Notes: generated from the sequence alone by a model not told the origin. Counted from the first letter of the stretch, positions 45,266-59,002 are shown. The stretch: 64,000 bases of DNA from Ixodes scapularis (GCF_016920785.2 NW_024609881.1:45354710-45418709), one strand, 5' to 3'. Numbers and translations are program-made.

Positions 45266-46213
45266 GACGAGAAACACGCAACAAGAAAAAAAGTTAATTG
45301 CGCCTTATATTTTTTACTTATTTATTGTTATTATTTTTTCTTACGACTGCTAGCGGGTTGTTGCAAGGCCGGATGCATCCCGACAGTTGGCATTAATTGT
45401 TCTTTGAGCATCCGTCGCAGTGACCTAGATTGACGCTTTTTTTTTTCTTTTTCTTTTTGTAACTAGCAATTTGTCCGGTGGGAAACTCTAGCGAAACTGG
45501 AGATGCGCTCATTCACACTTTTTCGCCGCCGCCAACAGTTCCCTTTGTACCTATATACGTTATCCGCAGTGAAGGCCCGATGGAGGTTCCGAAATTCCGG
45601 ATACAAAGAGCACGTCGTACAAATTAGCGCAGCGTTGCTTCTTCAATTAAGTTTTAAAAAAATGTTTCGCTTTAGGTAGTTCTTTATTTATTTGCATAGT
45701 CTCCAGTCAGGAGAAAGGAAGCATACCCAACACAACTGTCCAACGATCGAGAGCGCTTTAAAACATAGTTCAGGGAACCAATAGAGTGTCCGAGAACGTT
45801 CAGAGCTCCAGCATTCCGTCAAAACATAGTTCAGGGAACCAATAGAGTGTGCGAGAACCTATACGAGAGCAGGGCCAGAATAAAGAACCTGACAATTTCG
45901 TCTCAATTCTACAATAGTCCCAACTAAACTCTCTGGCGTCACGCGACTGCGGTGGCGCCACTGTCGGTGGTAGGCACTGCGCAAGCGCAGACGCTGCATC
46001 TCGCTCAAATTCACAGCGTCTGCGTAAGTTCCCGTGCAAACTAGAACAAACAACAACTAGAAAACAGGTTAGCAGGGTCACGCCGTTAGCGTTCTTCTCG
46101 CGGTTGCCTCAGAAAACAGGAGAAACGCAATCACGAATATGCCCTCTGTGGAGATTGCGAAACTGAGAGCTCTCCTGCCCCGTTTCGTGTCTTCATCCGG
46201 GGTCGTTCCTCAG

Positions 46214-46381
46214 CGCTTCGGGCCGGCTTCCGGGCGGCGGACGCGGACAACAGCGGGCGCCTGGGACCCCGGACAGCGTTGGCGGCTGCCCGAAAGTTGT
46301 TGGCCGACGAGCCCGGACAACAACAGCCCACCAACAGCGAGCCGCTGCTCGGCAGGGCTGGGGAGAGGTCAGCACCGGACG
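46214..46381 (+). CDS. Candidate internal coding exon (possible septin N-terminal exon)
   Basis: It lies between a good acceptor (cgttcctcag after a pyrimidine-rich stretch) and a donor, GGACG|GTACGT. It reads through 55 codons without a stop: LRAGFRAADADNSGRLGPRT, then ALAAARKLLADEP, a Gln/Pro/Ser linker and RAGERSAPD. It ends in phase 1, which fits the first septin exon at 57184 (G plus GT makes Gly). DADNSGRL resembles the first half of an EF-hand loop, but loop position 12 is Thr rather than Glu. There is no in-frame ATG in the exon. Base composition is coding-like. The gene assignment is inference. Confidence 0.4.
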
Positions 46382-46782
46382 GTACGTCAAAGCACTTTTC
46401 GTTTATGTGTTGCTTTTTTCTTTTTTTGAACAGAGATATATATTTTGTTGTCAAATATTGAGGTGTTTGTTTACAAAGACAATCGACGTTTCTTTGTTTT
46501 TTTTGTGTGTGTTTATTTACTTTTCAAACATCGGTCTGTGATTATCGATGAAAAAGTCTAATAAAAAAAAAAACTAATTGTTAAAAAAAAAAGTCTTGGT
46601 TGAAGCAGAAATTAAATATCCAGAAATTGGCGCAACTAGTGACGTTGGTTCAATGACTCTACCTAACTTTCCACTTCTTCGTCCCTTTTTCTTCTTAAAC
46701 GCAGCCTGCAATTGTTCTACCCTCGCCACGCCCGCCATCGGTTGGGGCATGAGATCCCTAAGGTCTCCTGTTCCTAGGCTCC

Positions 46783-47153
46783 GTTTTACCCAACGTTACT
46801 AAAACACTCAGTTGGGAAACTCACCTTTGAAACCCGGACTGCTCGCGTCCACCGAGACCAAACTAGATACGATAAGAGCGCCACCCGTTACCGACTTTTA
46901 GTCAAAACATGAAAGTTTACTTATATTGCTACCGCAAAATGGCACTGCGAGATGTCGCTACCGACCCTTCCGCGATTTAGCGCGACCTGAACCGATACGT
47001 GCGGACGTGCAATTCCCAGAGTGGCCACTGCGGGAGAAATGGCGGCGTTGCGATCGCCATTAGGTCGGTTCTCGAGTACGGATCGAAGCCACTTTTTCAA
47101 AACAGGCTCTATGGCAGTTTCCCAACTGAGCTGTTCTAGTAAGGTTGGTTTTA
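46783..47153. repeat. Inverted-repeat element
   Basis: The left arm ends CTCAGTTGGGAAACT (46783-46822) and the right arm (47113-47153) is its inverted copy. A second internal palindrome, GGGACGCGGCGACGCG followed by its complement, lies at about 47197-47229. No ORF is present. Confidence 0.6.
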
Positions 47154-47159
47154 CCTTAC

Positions 47160-50100
47160 GATGGACTACGGACGGCGAGTGTCACGTGACCCTGGAGAGG
47201 GACGCGGCGACGCGTTGTCGCCGCGTCCCTGTCCTAAACTGGCCAGGGTGGCTAACGTGACGTCCATCGTAGCAATCCATCGGTGATTATGAACGAAGTA
47301 TGGTGATGTCAAGATAGATGAATCGAATCATTTTGTCAACGGGTTATACCCACATTAATATATACTACACTGGGGAAGTAGCGCAGTGCAACGCAATCAA
47401 CCAAGCACAACACCTATAAGGACCGAATGCGCCGCAAGGTTCACTTTTCATAAGCAATATCAGCCATATCACTGCCAGAGAAAAACAACTCGCACGCTTT
47501 TTTGTATAGTGTTCCGTGGTGTCTGGGAGATAATGCGACCATCCACGTCCACTGTGGATGGGGTGCTCGAGTACCTGTATTCGTTGAAACATTAGTTAAA
47601 GTGAGGCCTTATAAAATATTGAAAAAATAAAAATGCTTCAACTGGTACCGCTTCGAGGGCACAGCCGATTTAAAGCCAATTAGAAAAAAAATTAATTGGA
47701 TCCTAGGATTAAGCGCGAACTTCACCAAAAAGCCAATTGTAAAAACAAAACAAAACAGAAAAAAAAAAAAAAACGGGACTGGTTAAGGGAACAGAAAGCC
47801 TCCAACGGTAAATGACCTTTCTCTAGTAAGCTTCTGCGCATGCGTACACTCCCTTCCATGGCCTTGCTATGGTAGCCTTGCTTTCCGCCGTCGCCATTTT
47901 GGGAGGGCAAAGTCCCGGTCGACCAACATATTCAGCGCCTATCTTTGCGCGTATTTCGTCCTTGTTGGCGATTCTTGTCTGAGATATATACGCTAGTATG
48001 GGGCATAAAAGGCAACGAAGATCAATGCAACGGCACGATGCCAACGTATTCTGATGGGCGGAGGCAGGATTGGCTGCCCTTCATTTGTAGTTCGTAGACA
48101 ACTCCCTAGGCGGCGCTCGTTAGCGGAAAATTATAAAGCTCCTTCATGTTTTAAAAGTAGCGCAAGGTGCGTCGATGCACGAGGCACGTGCAACGTGCAG
48201 CCCTTGGGAAGATCATGGCGGGACGGCGCAGCACTGGGCTAGGTTTCAGACGCCATGTTTTTCCCAGAAGTGGCGCGCGGCACCTGCCTCGATCATTTCC
48301 ACAACAATGGATGGCGCCACTTTTCCCAGGATAGAGGGACTTTAGAAAATTAGAAAAAAGTCAATTGACTGCAACATAGACCTGGCAAAACGTTTATTTT
48401 TATAATTTAATACAGTGTGACGCAGCATGCTTTTTTTTTTTTTTGATTTTGAGTTGCTTGTTACCAAGGGTTCATCGAGAAAAATTTGGGGAAAATCAAG
48501 GATGATTTCGAAAACTTTCGGGCAGGATGCAAACACTTACAATAGTTCAGCGCTAACTTCTTTTTTGTTCAAAGTGAACAAAGCATTAAATACTCTGGAC
48601 AAAAAGTTTCAGCCTAAAATCTTAATTCTAAGATGTGTTAAAAAAAATTGCCGAAATATGCCTAATTAATGAAGAGTTGTGCAAGAGACCAAGTTTGTCC
48701 ATTTTATATATTACCTGAAAAATAAACTTAAACTGAACCTAAATGCTTCTAGTAGACCAGTTGGCGCGCCTTATACATACAAAATAATTACGTAGAAGAC
48801 AATTTTACTTTTTTATTCCTTTAGCCATTGAAGTTGCGTACCGTAGTTCCATCTCCTTTCAGACGCATATTTTTTCATTTTTTTTTTTTACAAAAAAAAG
48901 ACTTTTTTTTTTTAAGAGTACGGTTATTGTGTTGTATGGACCCCCCCCCCCCCCCTATGCTATGCTACCTCATACAAATTTATTTGAAAACAAAAGATAG
49001 GCGTGACACAGCTACGACCGTCCTTATTTGAACGCACCCGCTCGTGGCTTCCGCGATTGTTGTCGGCGGTTGGCGCGATGAAACAGTTGTCCCGCTGACA
49101 CTGTCGTTACTGCCGTATCAGCGTGTGGCCCAGTTGGCTCTGAACGCAACCTATAACACGCAGCCGCATGAACCGGACATTGTGCGTTTATCAACGTTCA
49201 TCAGACCCGTAGGCAGTCCTTCCATCGCTTCCCCGAACAAGGTCAAGCACCTAAAAGCTCGCATAAGCCAACACATCGCCGCAGGTTTGAAACGTATAGC
49301 CAGAATCGGGCGAACCATTTGGAGTTCAACGCTCGCCTGCTGAAATCCGAGCGTTGTGCGTTGAGCTGGCACAGAGCACGGCACCACAGGACCTGTTTTT
49401 GACCGCCACATTTGCCCGATAGTGGCGACCCCTACAAGCCCTTCCCACAAAGCTCTCTGCTCGTGCCATGATTGCCGGTTTCCCCCTCTCCAGCGTTCCC
49501 TCCACTAAAGTGGAAAGAGTAGAGAGCTTTGGGGGAGCAGCTTGATCTGCTACTCGCACGAATAGAGAGAACAAGGGATGCTCAAGGATGTTGGGTTGGC
49601 TGGAGCGCAAACAGCAGAAGAACGGACGTCACGAAGGCAGCACAGCAGGCAGTCAGCAGTGACTGTTGCTGATGTCCTTGCTTATGTGATCTTTATCGTC
49701 TTTGGCGCTGTCTTGTTGCACGTTGCCTTCAGTTGTTCTTGTCTCGTTCTGACTGTTTAGCTCCATAGTGTAAATGCAATCTGTTCCCCGAACATTATTT
49801 CTCGCATCTGCAAGGGTACGGCGAGAATGTGACGACAGTGGAAACGAAGAAGGTATACTTGTATGTCGGACGTGGACGTCCGTTTTAAGCACACCCCACA
49901 CAAAAAAGTAGGGAGGAAGATATGCATGTGAACATATACAGTCGCAGAGAATAGTACATACACATTCCGTGGGTGTAAGTGCAGTGCACTACACCTCTGA
50001 GGGTGCAAAAAACGGCCATCAAAAGCCGCGAGGATGAGGTGCCCACACTCTTAAGAAAAAAGGGTGTAGAAGAATGTATAGTTACACACTTTGTCCTATA

Positions 50101-50219
50101 TAATACACCCAAAACTTCAATTCGACGTACAGCGCCGTACAGTCGAACAGATGGCCCCAAATTTTACGAGGGGCGAGTGCGGACCAATATTGTAATGTGC
50201 GCGCATGCCGGTTGTCCCC
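47160..50219. other. Unassigned region (septin 5' flank or intron)
   Basis: No gene is supported. It contains a TGCGCATGCGTA motif near 47836, C15 at 48941-48955, a T-rich stretch at 48868-48913 and a short open frame near 49578 with a hydrophobic tail but no homologue I recognise. Confidence 0.5.
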
Positions 50220-50222
50220 TTA

Positions 50223-50894
50223 AGGTGTATCCACACGACGGACCAAATCGCTGTTTTGGTCCGCGGGCCGCGCATCACGTGATCTTACGTCACCGCTTTT
50301 CGAGGTCCGCCGGCGGTCCGCGGCCCGCGCTTGTGAGAAATGCCAAGCACTTTTCTCGCCCGGATCTTGGCGGCGGACCGCGGCGTTTTTAGTATAATTT
50401 AAGTGCTAAGTCTGGCAACAAGCTGACTTTTGTTGTTTAGATTGGAATCCAAATCCAAAGTCGTGTTCTTTTGGCGCCAACTGTTGAAGACGAAGAAGAC
50501 GAACCTTTTGTTGTGCGACGATGGCGGCATGGTGCGACGTTGCAACTTTTTACTTCATCGCGCTCGTGGAGCAATTTCACGCTCTGTAAGACAATAGATG
50601 CATGCCCTCTTCGGTTCACTTCAGTCCTCCTGGTCCTCAATACTCAACGCCAGGACCACCGCGGCCAAAAGTCTCTTTCGTTCAACCTCCATCTTGGCTC
50701 TTTACAAATAGCCTCAAGGCAGCTCGTTGCATGCGTTGGGCGGAGCTGTGAGGTCGAGGGTTAGACCGGCCCGTTCACTCTGTCGTCTGCTCTTTTGGTC
50801 CGCGGTGTGGATGCTCATTGCAGCCGGGCGGCCCGCGGGCCGCGCATCACGTGATCAATCGGTCCGCGGCCCGGTCCGTCGTGTGGATACACCT
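50223..50894. mobile_element. PIF/Harbinger-like non-autonomous element with TTA duplication
   Basis: It has perfect 22-bp inverted ends, opening AGGTGTATCCACACGACGG, flanked on each side by TTA (50220-50222 and 50895-50897). CGGACC/GGTCCGCGG motifs repeat inside, and CGCGCATCACGTGATC occurs near both ends. It is 672 bp with no transposase frame. A 3-bp TTA duplication is the hallmark of PIF/Harbinger. One AGCAGACGAC (inverted, 50782) lies inside. Confidence 0.8.
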
Positions 50895-51644
50895 TTACCA
50901 GTAAGACAGTCGCAGTATCGAGCGTTCCCCTTGTCTAACAACAGTGCACAATTATGTAGCGTGACGCAGTGAGTATTCTCAGTGCGGCTGCACGCGGCTC
51001 CTCACGATCGGACCACACTCGAAGCTATAAGGAACGCCAGGTCCAATCCTGAGCCAGTCGACGTACGTATTGTCGGAACAATATACCACGCGGTTTCCAA
51101 CTAGAGCTCGTGATTGGATATGGCGGATTGTATGTAGCCTTGGCGATAGGCATATCGTAAGGTGAAACGAAGCATATATATATAGCAGCCTCTCCGATCT
51201 TATCGTGGTAGTTTCGCTGGCGCGTTGCGTGTAAAAAAGAAGGAATGCGTTATTCTACCGCCCCTCTCTGATGGCCTTAACTCCAGTATACTAATATAGT
51301 ATACGCTAGACTGATGTGGTACGTGTGGCGGGTGTCTTTGAGGTTCAAAGATACGCAGCTAGATAGGAGATGCTGTCCTTCTACGCAGACTTCTCGGCTT
51401 ACAAATGGAGAGTGGGGGAGACGCCGGGGAGCGATAGTCTTTTTCGGTAAGGAATGCTTTTTCCGCGCGTACAAAGCAACAACAACAACAAGGTTGCCCG
51501 CATACGATGATTCGCGGCGGACAATATACGAGCCACCCTTGCCAATCCAGCCCTTTGAACATGTCACGTGCCTATACGTGCTGCGCTTCGCGTCTCCCTC
51601 CTGAAGGTCACGGCATTAAAACCGCGGTCACGTCGCTATATAGT

Positions 51645-52102
51645 GCCCGAGTCCCACTAGAGCGACAAACAGAAACGACCGACACCGACAAGCCTCAGAC
51701 ACGTGCACCACGCGTGCGTTGGTGTATATTATTTGCGGCGAGAGGTTTGGGGGTATCGCCGCCTGGTGGAATATTTCCACAACCCAGTGTGAGGATAGTT
51801 CTGGTGCAATCATGTGCAATGCCAAGTTTTGATGCACGATGAAAATAAAACATAGCCGCGTGGGTACCACGTGCACTACCCTGAGGTTTATATAGTGACC
51901 AAAACAGAAGCGCCCCTATAGCGAACTTCTCGCCGCAAATGTACGCCCTTGGCATGGCTCGCGGTCTCTCGGGGTTCGTGAACTAAGCGCGAGTGATCCG
52001 GAGCCTGCCTGCCCCAAAGACGTACCTCTGCGAGCATGCTTCGCGTGTTTTCGGCTTGTCGATTACAGTTGTTTCTGTTCGTCACTCTAGTGGGGCTCGG
52101 GC
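51645..52102. mobile_element. TIR element with GCCCGAGYCCCACTAGAG ends
   Basis: The left end is GCCCGAGTCCCACTAGAGCG and the inverted right end GCCCGAGCCCCACTAGAGTG. Arms of about 30 nt are 90% alike and continue ACAAACAGAAAC. It is 458 bp and non-coding. A second inner inverted pair holds TTTGCGGCGAGA. Confidence 0.75.
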
Positions 52103-52109
52103 ATAATGC

Positions 52110-54040
52110 ACCGTGCAGAGACGCCGTGTGAGGCGTGGTTCCTCCTTGTTTGACGCTTCTATCATATTGGTCCTACAAACACATGTCTTTAGGTATTTTA
52201 GGAGCGTATACATTTGTATGATAGATAACATATATGCTTCGAAGATGGTTGAGGCGTGCCCGCAGGCAAATCTGTCATCGTGTATGCCAGCGAACGCCGC
52301 GTCTTGTTTGTACGGTGTACGAGCGGTGGGACGCGTGCGGCACGGCGTTGGATCGGCTACGTGTCGTCGGCAACTTGACGGGTAAAACATCTGTCCGAGC
52401 GAGGAGAAAAATCGGTCGACCGTAACGCGGGAATGGACACTAGTAAGGCGGCGTCAGAGGGCAGACGGGCGCGCCCATACGTGATCCATCAGCACGAGTG
52501 TGACGTCACGTTTTCCCCGCAGCGTCTCTTCGAACTGGGATATGGTGGACCTTTTGTCGCGCAAACGCCGCTCTTTTCAAAATATCAGCGTACTATTTAG
52601 GAGGTGGACAGTGCACCTCAAAACAAAACTCACCTAGCAACAACAACAACAACAAAACATTGTAGTGATTTTGCTGAAGCTCGCGGACTCGCCGTTTTAA
52701 CTTCGAATCTCGCTTACAAATAAATTGTTAAAAAAATCGTTATTATTATTTATTTTTATTTATTTTTCTCGCTTTACGTATTTGCAATTACAACTGCGTG
52801 CGTACAGGCCCCTTTCCCCATGTTTCACGTTTCGGCCGCCAGGCCGCGTCAGCTTTTCCTGCCAACTCCAATAGGCTGCATGTGGCTCGCCGCTTCGCTC
52901 CTTCGCGTCTGTTCCGCTAGGTGGCGTGAAAACTTCGAGTCTCCGGAGATATATATATATTTTTTTGCTTTAAATAAACGTATTCACCACCATCCTCCTC
53001 TGATCGAGTTGCGCACACGGTATCCGCGATCAGTGTAGGATTACAGCCTAACCAGGACATGACTCCAGCAATGAAATACTTGTTAACTCTGAGGACGACC
53101 GCGTGCTCGTCACGGAAATTCGACGACGGTGCACGAAAAAAGCGGACGACAGACGAGCCAAGCGGCGCGTCGCTTGCGTCACCATGACGCCACTTTACCA
53201 TAACCAACAGCCGTGTGCGCCGTGTAAGCTCAATAACTGCACGCCTCCACGTGCTTCGTCGTCTGCTCTTGTGCGTAGTTCAAATTATGTATACGTGTCG
53301 CTCTTATTACTTTAGTTGCTCTCTGTTCGGTCCCAGTTGGCGGATGTTTGGACGGATTCAGTGGCCTGGTATCGATTACACACGGCAGATGTGCGCTTGC
53401 GAGATGGCTGGACTCGGATTTCGACGTTCGTGCTGGGGGAGAGGAGGACCGCTGCAACAACAGTTCTGCAGCCGAGCAGGAATGCGAAGCTGAACTAATA
53501 CAGACGGCGCAACGACCTCGCTGAAACGTTCTTTGGCTTCGAGAGACAAAAAAAGAAAAGATAAACAAAATGAAACGAACAACGTTACTGACTTGCCGAA
53601 CTTGATGTTCAAAAGAGTAGCGGCCATAACTGAGCCCACAGCCGCTGAGTGCGTTCTAACGGCGAGCTTCCACTGCGCCTTTTCAACGTGCATACCACAC
53701 CATCAAGATTGCCAGTCTTATCAGCCTGGAAATGTGAGCTCGTTCTGAGCCTGCGCTATGATCAGCGCATACAAATGTTTTCGCTGGTATGCGGTTGCCT
53801 GCCTGCGCTCTCTCTTGGCGCTTGTCTTGTGGGTGCCGTTTGTTACTTTCTTTGGGGCAGACTACACGGTGAATGACAGGTAACCTGGAAAAGACTATAC
53901 TTCCGAAAATCCCGGCATGCAACACTGCGCGCGTTGCACTATGGGACCTATTTGACCATGGAGAGGAGTGGCATAATTTCGATTTCGATTGCCCTGGTGA
54001 CGGCATCTCAGCACTGCAGGGAAATTAGGCAGTGATAGGC
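52110..54040. other. Unassigned region
   Basis: No gene or clear element. One AGCAGACGAC (inverted) is at 53258-53267. A short (AT)n run is at about 52952-52961. Confidence 0.5.
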
Positions 54041-55402
<1,362 letters not shown>

Positions 55403-55790
55403 CTAAACATTAAAAAGTCAGGGCTCGCTCGCAACGGGCCCATTCATCTTCGTTAGAGCCCCCGTTGAAACGCGAGCATCCAGCGGCCGTAAGGAGCTGC
55501 TTGGACTTCGCGAGGAGTGCGAATACGGCCGGCCGGCGTCTCACACCTTTCTGGCGGTCTCCTGGGTACCACCCCAGAGATGACCCTCCCGGCTCACGGA
55601 TAATCTAGAAGCCCGTTGAGGAGAAGATGGAACAGGACGGCCGGCCCGGTATATTTCTTCTACGTGCTTTCGTACTCCTGTCTACACGCGCACAAACCGT
55701 GGCACGTCGGAAAAAACGTGCCCCAGCATTCTATCCGGATTGGTAGGCAACACGTATACAACACAGTTTTTTTTTTTTTGTAAGCTTAAA

Positions 55791-56630
55791 AGATTTGTTT
55801 AAAAAGAGCCGTGAAAGCTACGTGAAAGATAACCGTGCAAGTGAGCCGTGAAAGCTATGCTTTCACGGCTCACCTGCACGGTTACCTTTCACGTAGCTGC
55901 ACGGTTTGTGCAGGAGAGTTATACGACCAGGGGGACATAGTATAGGGGGCTAATCGTAATGATCAGTTGGCTAGCTAAGTAAAATTTGTTAATTCACTTT
56001 TTAATAAGTGGAAATGAACATATGGATCCGGTTAAAAACTTGCTGAGCGTCATCGGAAACTACTAAATCGACTCTTTTTAGAAAGACGTGAGGCAGCTAG
56101 GGGTAGTATTTGACGGCGTTCCGCAGAAACTCTCAATTTGGACGCGTTTCTAGGTTTCGGTTTCTTATCGGAGCGCATCCCTGCGCCCGCGGTCCTTCCC
56201 CGCAGTGGCCGAGAGGCGCAACGCACGTGCGCCGTACTTTCCTCCTCTCCATCCTCCGAGGGAGGCGAGGCGGTGGCTTCGCGCCGCGACCACCAGGGAG
56301 CAGGACCACGGGCGCAAAGATGCGCTCCGATAAGAACCCGAAATCTAGAAACGCGTCCAGACGCGTCCAGTTTTTTAGAACTTCGTGAAATGCTACCCCT
56401 GCCTTTTATCTTTTTTTAAAAATAGCTCACTTAATGGCTTCAGATGACGCTCAGCAAGTTTTTAATCGCAACGATATGTCTATTTTCCTAATTCAAAATA
56501 ATTAACAACTTTTAATTAATTAGCTGACTGATCATTATGATCAGCCTCCTATACTATGTCCCCCTGGCTGTATAAGTCACCTGCACAAACCGCGTAAGTG
56601 CAGCTTTCACGACCTTTTCTAAACAAATCT
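55791..56630. mobile_element. Near-palindromic MITE (840 bp)
   Basis: Outer ends AGATTTGTTTAAAAAGAGCC and inverted AGATTTGTTTAGAAAAGGTC lead into long inverted arms that share CAGGGGGACATAGTATAGG and GACGCTCAGCAAGTTTTTAA. A further inner inverted pair holds GGACGCGTTTCTAG and TATCGGAGCGCAT (56139-56360). A secondary hairpin of AGCCGTGAAAGCT units sits in the left arm (55808-55905). No transposase frame is present. Confidence 0.85.
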
Positions 56631-57183
56631 GTCAAAAAAAAAAAAAAAAAAAAAAAAAACATTTTGTAAGGGAGTCACATATTCGAAAATGCAAGCGCTG
56701 CATTTGGTCGTGACGGGATGTCATGAATGAAGTGTGGTTGACAAATCGAAATCGAAAGTTTGGCTAAGGGGTACCGAAGATGAATTGCACCGCACGACAC
56801 TGATTATGCAAAAAAAAAAAAAAAAACAAAAAAAAAAACAAAAAAAACGCGACTTTTATTAACAGAAATGCGCGACGCAGAGAAACGACGTCAGTGGCGC
56901 ATCACATGACGCAACGGTTGACGATATGCGAATAGCAACTCCCTTGTGTTATGGGGGCAGTACACCTTGGCACCCCGACGGGTTACAAGAAGTTTCATGG
57001 TGCGAAATGAAAGCTAATTCAACTAACGCCAGCAAAGAAGAAAAAAAAATTGTAGATTGTTTGTGACTTACACCACTAACTTTCTGTTCACCTTTATTCG
57101 CCACTTTTTCAACAGCTATTTTGAATTTAGAGATAAGCCTGGCTGGGGAAACAACTTTGCACCACGTCCTTTGCTGTGTTCAG

Positions 57184-57357
57184 GTCTGCTGGGCGTCCAT
57201 GAGTTCCTGCTGATGATGGCGGACACGCTGACCGAGACCACCCACTGGGGCAGCCTCAAGACGGACGTGGCCGGCTACGTGGGCATCGACACGCTCCAGG
57301 AGCAGATCCGCAAGAAGGTGCTCCGCAGGGGCTTCGAGTTCAACATCGTCGTGGTCG
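57184..57357 (+). CDS. Septin (SEPT3/9/12 group), N-terminal exon
   Basis: The exon lies between the acceptor tgtgttcag and the donor GTCG|GTGAGT. After a variable lead (LLGVHEFLLMMADTLTETTH) it encodes GYVGIDTLQEQIRKKVLRRG and FEFNIVVVG. Those match the polybasic-region entry and first strand of the GTPase domain of SEPT3/SEPT9 (YVGIDSILEQ..., FEFNIMVVG). Septins are filament-forming GTPases of the cell cortex and cytokinesis. The exon has 2 leading and 1 trailing nt, so an upstream exon ending in phase 1 is expected. The candidate at 46214-46381 fits, but Met codons at 57213 and 57216 could also start translation. The GC-rich, coding-type composition contrasts with the flanks. Confidence 0.9.
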
Positions 57358-59002
57358 GTGAGTGGCGCCATCCGTGACCACTCCCAAACACAGTCTACGA
57401 CGCTGCAGCAGGAAGGACGTGCAAGTGAGCCTCCTGGAAATCTCCTCGCGACCCATGGACTACAGTACATGGACCATATCTAAAATCGCCTTCTGCGCTC
57501 CGCCATCTTTGTCTACTGGGGCATTCTGGGCATGCGCAAGACCTCTCTCTCTCTCTCTCTCTGGCTGAATATGAGACGCTGTGCAGCCCAGTGACCTTTT
57601 TCGTTTGCGTGATAAGTGCTCGAGGAACCTTCAGAAAACATGAGAGTGGCAGCCCACGTTTTCCCCAGAGACTTTCTTTCTCTGGGCTCCAGAAGTTGCA
57701 CAAGTCGGAGGCAGCATCTTGCTTCCCGCTCTTTCAACGGCGCCGCATGATCTGGCGAATGTTGCCTGTTATAATGTGCACCGCTTATTGGTTCTAATTA
57801 CTAGGTGAAGGTAGTGACTCATGTTTCCTGAAGGTTGTGGCAGCTGCGGCCTTGTGGTGAGAGTTAGTAACAGTTTATAGTTAAAGGTAGCGTTTGAAAC
57901 CGAGTTCCAGTGACGAGGTTAATTAGTAGGCATTGTCAGGGGCCTATGCCTTCTGCATTAGGCGTAGTTGCACAAGGCGCGCGTCTTAAAAGGCCACTGA
58001 AAATAAACATTTTTTTTTTAACAGTGTGGTCGGGAGACGCGTGCCAAAAATAAATTTTACGCGAAAATAAAAAAAGAAAATAAATTAGACCAACATTGAC
58101 GGTGCGAGACGCGATTTAGTCGGTAGTCACCTCCTTTCCACTTGTTTCCTCTCTTGGCATTTCGGGCGCGTGGAGGAGAGGTGGATCGGCTTGGCCATCA
58201 CGTTCTGGTGGAGAGTGTATGACCATCTCGAGGTGGAAAGCGTGTATGACCATTCCGTGACGTCATGGACTTTGCGCGCAGAATTTAATACAAATCTTGT
58301 TCTAGAAAACGTAAAAATCATTTCTCGGTACGCGTGTCCCAAACACTGTTAGAAAAGAAAAAAAAAAAAAATAGTGGCCTTGTAAAGGGGTATGGAAGCG
58401 GAATTTTAGCGCCTGTTTCTTTGTGTTGACGTGGTCTTTCACGTGACAGCAGTACAGAAACACGTTTTTCGTTTGTAAGCGCGAGAAAAGCAATTTTAAA
58501 ACGAATATGACGGTTTCTCAATACCACCTGGTGGTTGGGGGGTCGAACTTCGTTGGAACGTCCGACGTCACGAACCCATTAGAAGCAGCGCCACGGCGCG
58601 GCGGTGTCCGATGGAGGCGCCCGGGAGCAAGCGGCGCTTGGCACATCTCTCAGTTCTAGTAGTTCTAAACTTCTAGTACGCCGTACCTCGGGTATTCCCA
58701 CTTGGCAGGATTGGGACGCGTTGACGCAGAGCCATGGCTCTGCGTTGGCGATAAAGCTGGCGCCACCAAGTGGGTCCGTAACGTTGCGAGCGTGACGTCA
58801 AGCGGCAAATATCCCGAGATGCATCGCGCCGCATCGATGGCCGATTTTGAAGCGCTCGCCATAATCCATCGGTTGGAAAAAAAACTATAGCCATCCGCTG
58901 AAAATACAAGCGTGCGATTATCATTTAAGCATATCACGGATCCTATTTCACTCGTTTCGAAACGTTTTTGGGAAATTGATTGGTTCAGCGATGATCGAAC
59001 AC

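Noticed and set aside
46139..46429. A plus-strand frame starting with ATG (MPSVEIAKLRALLPRF)
   Set aside because: It is in a different frame from the splice-compatible reading and gives an Arg/Pro-rich product with no family resemblance.
47836..47848. A second NRF-1-like motif (TGCGCATGCGTA)
   Set aside because: It does not match the full consensus core on the right half, and no gene start is supported nearby.
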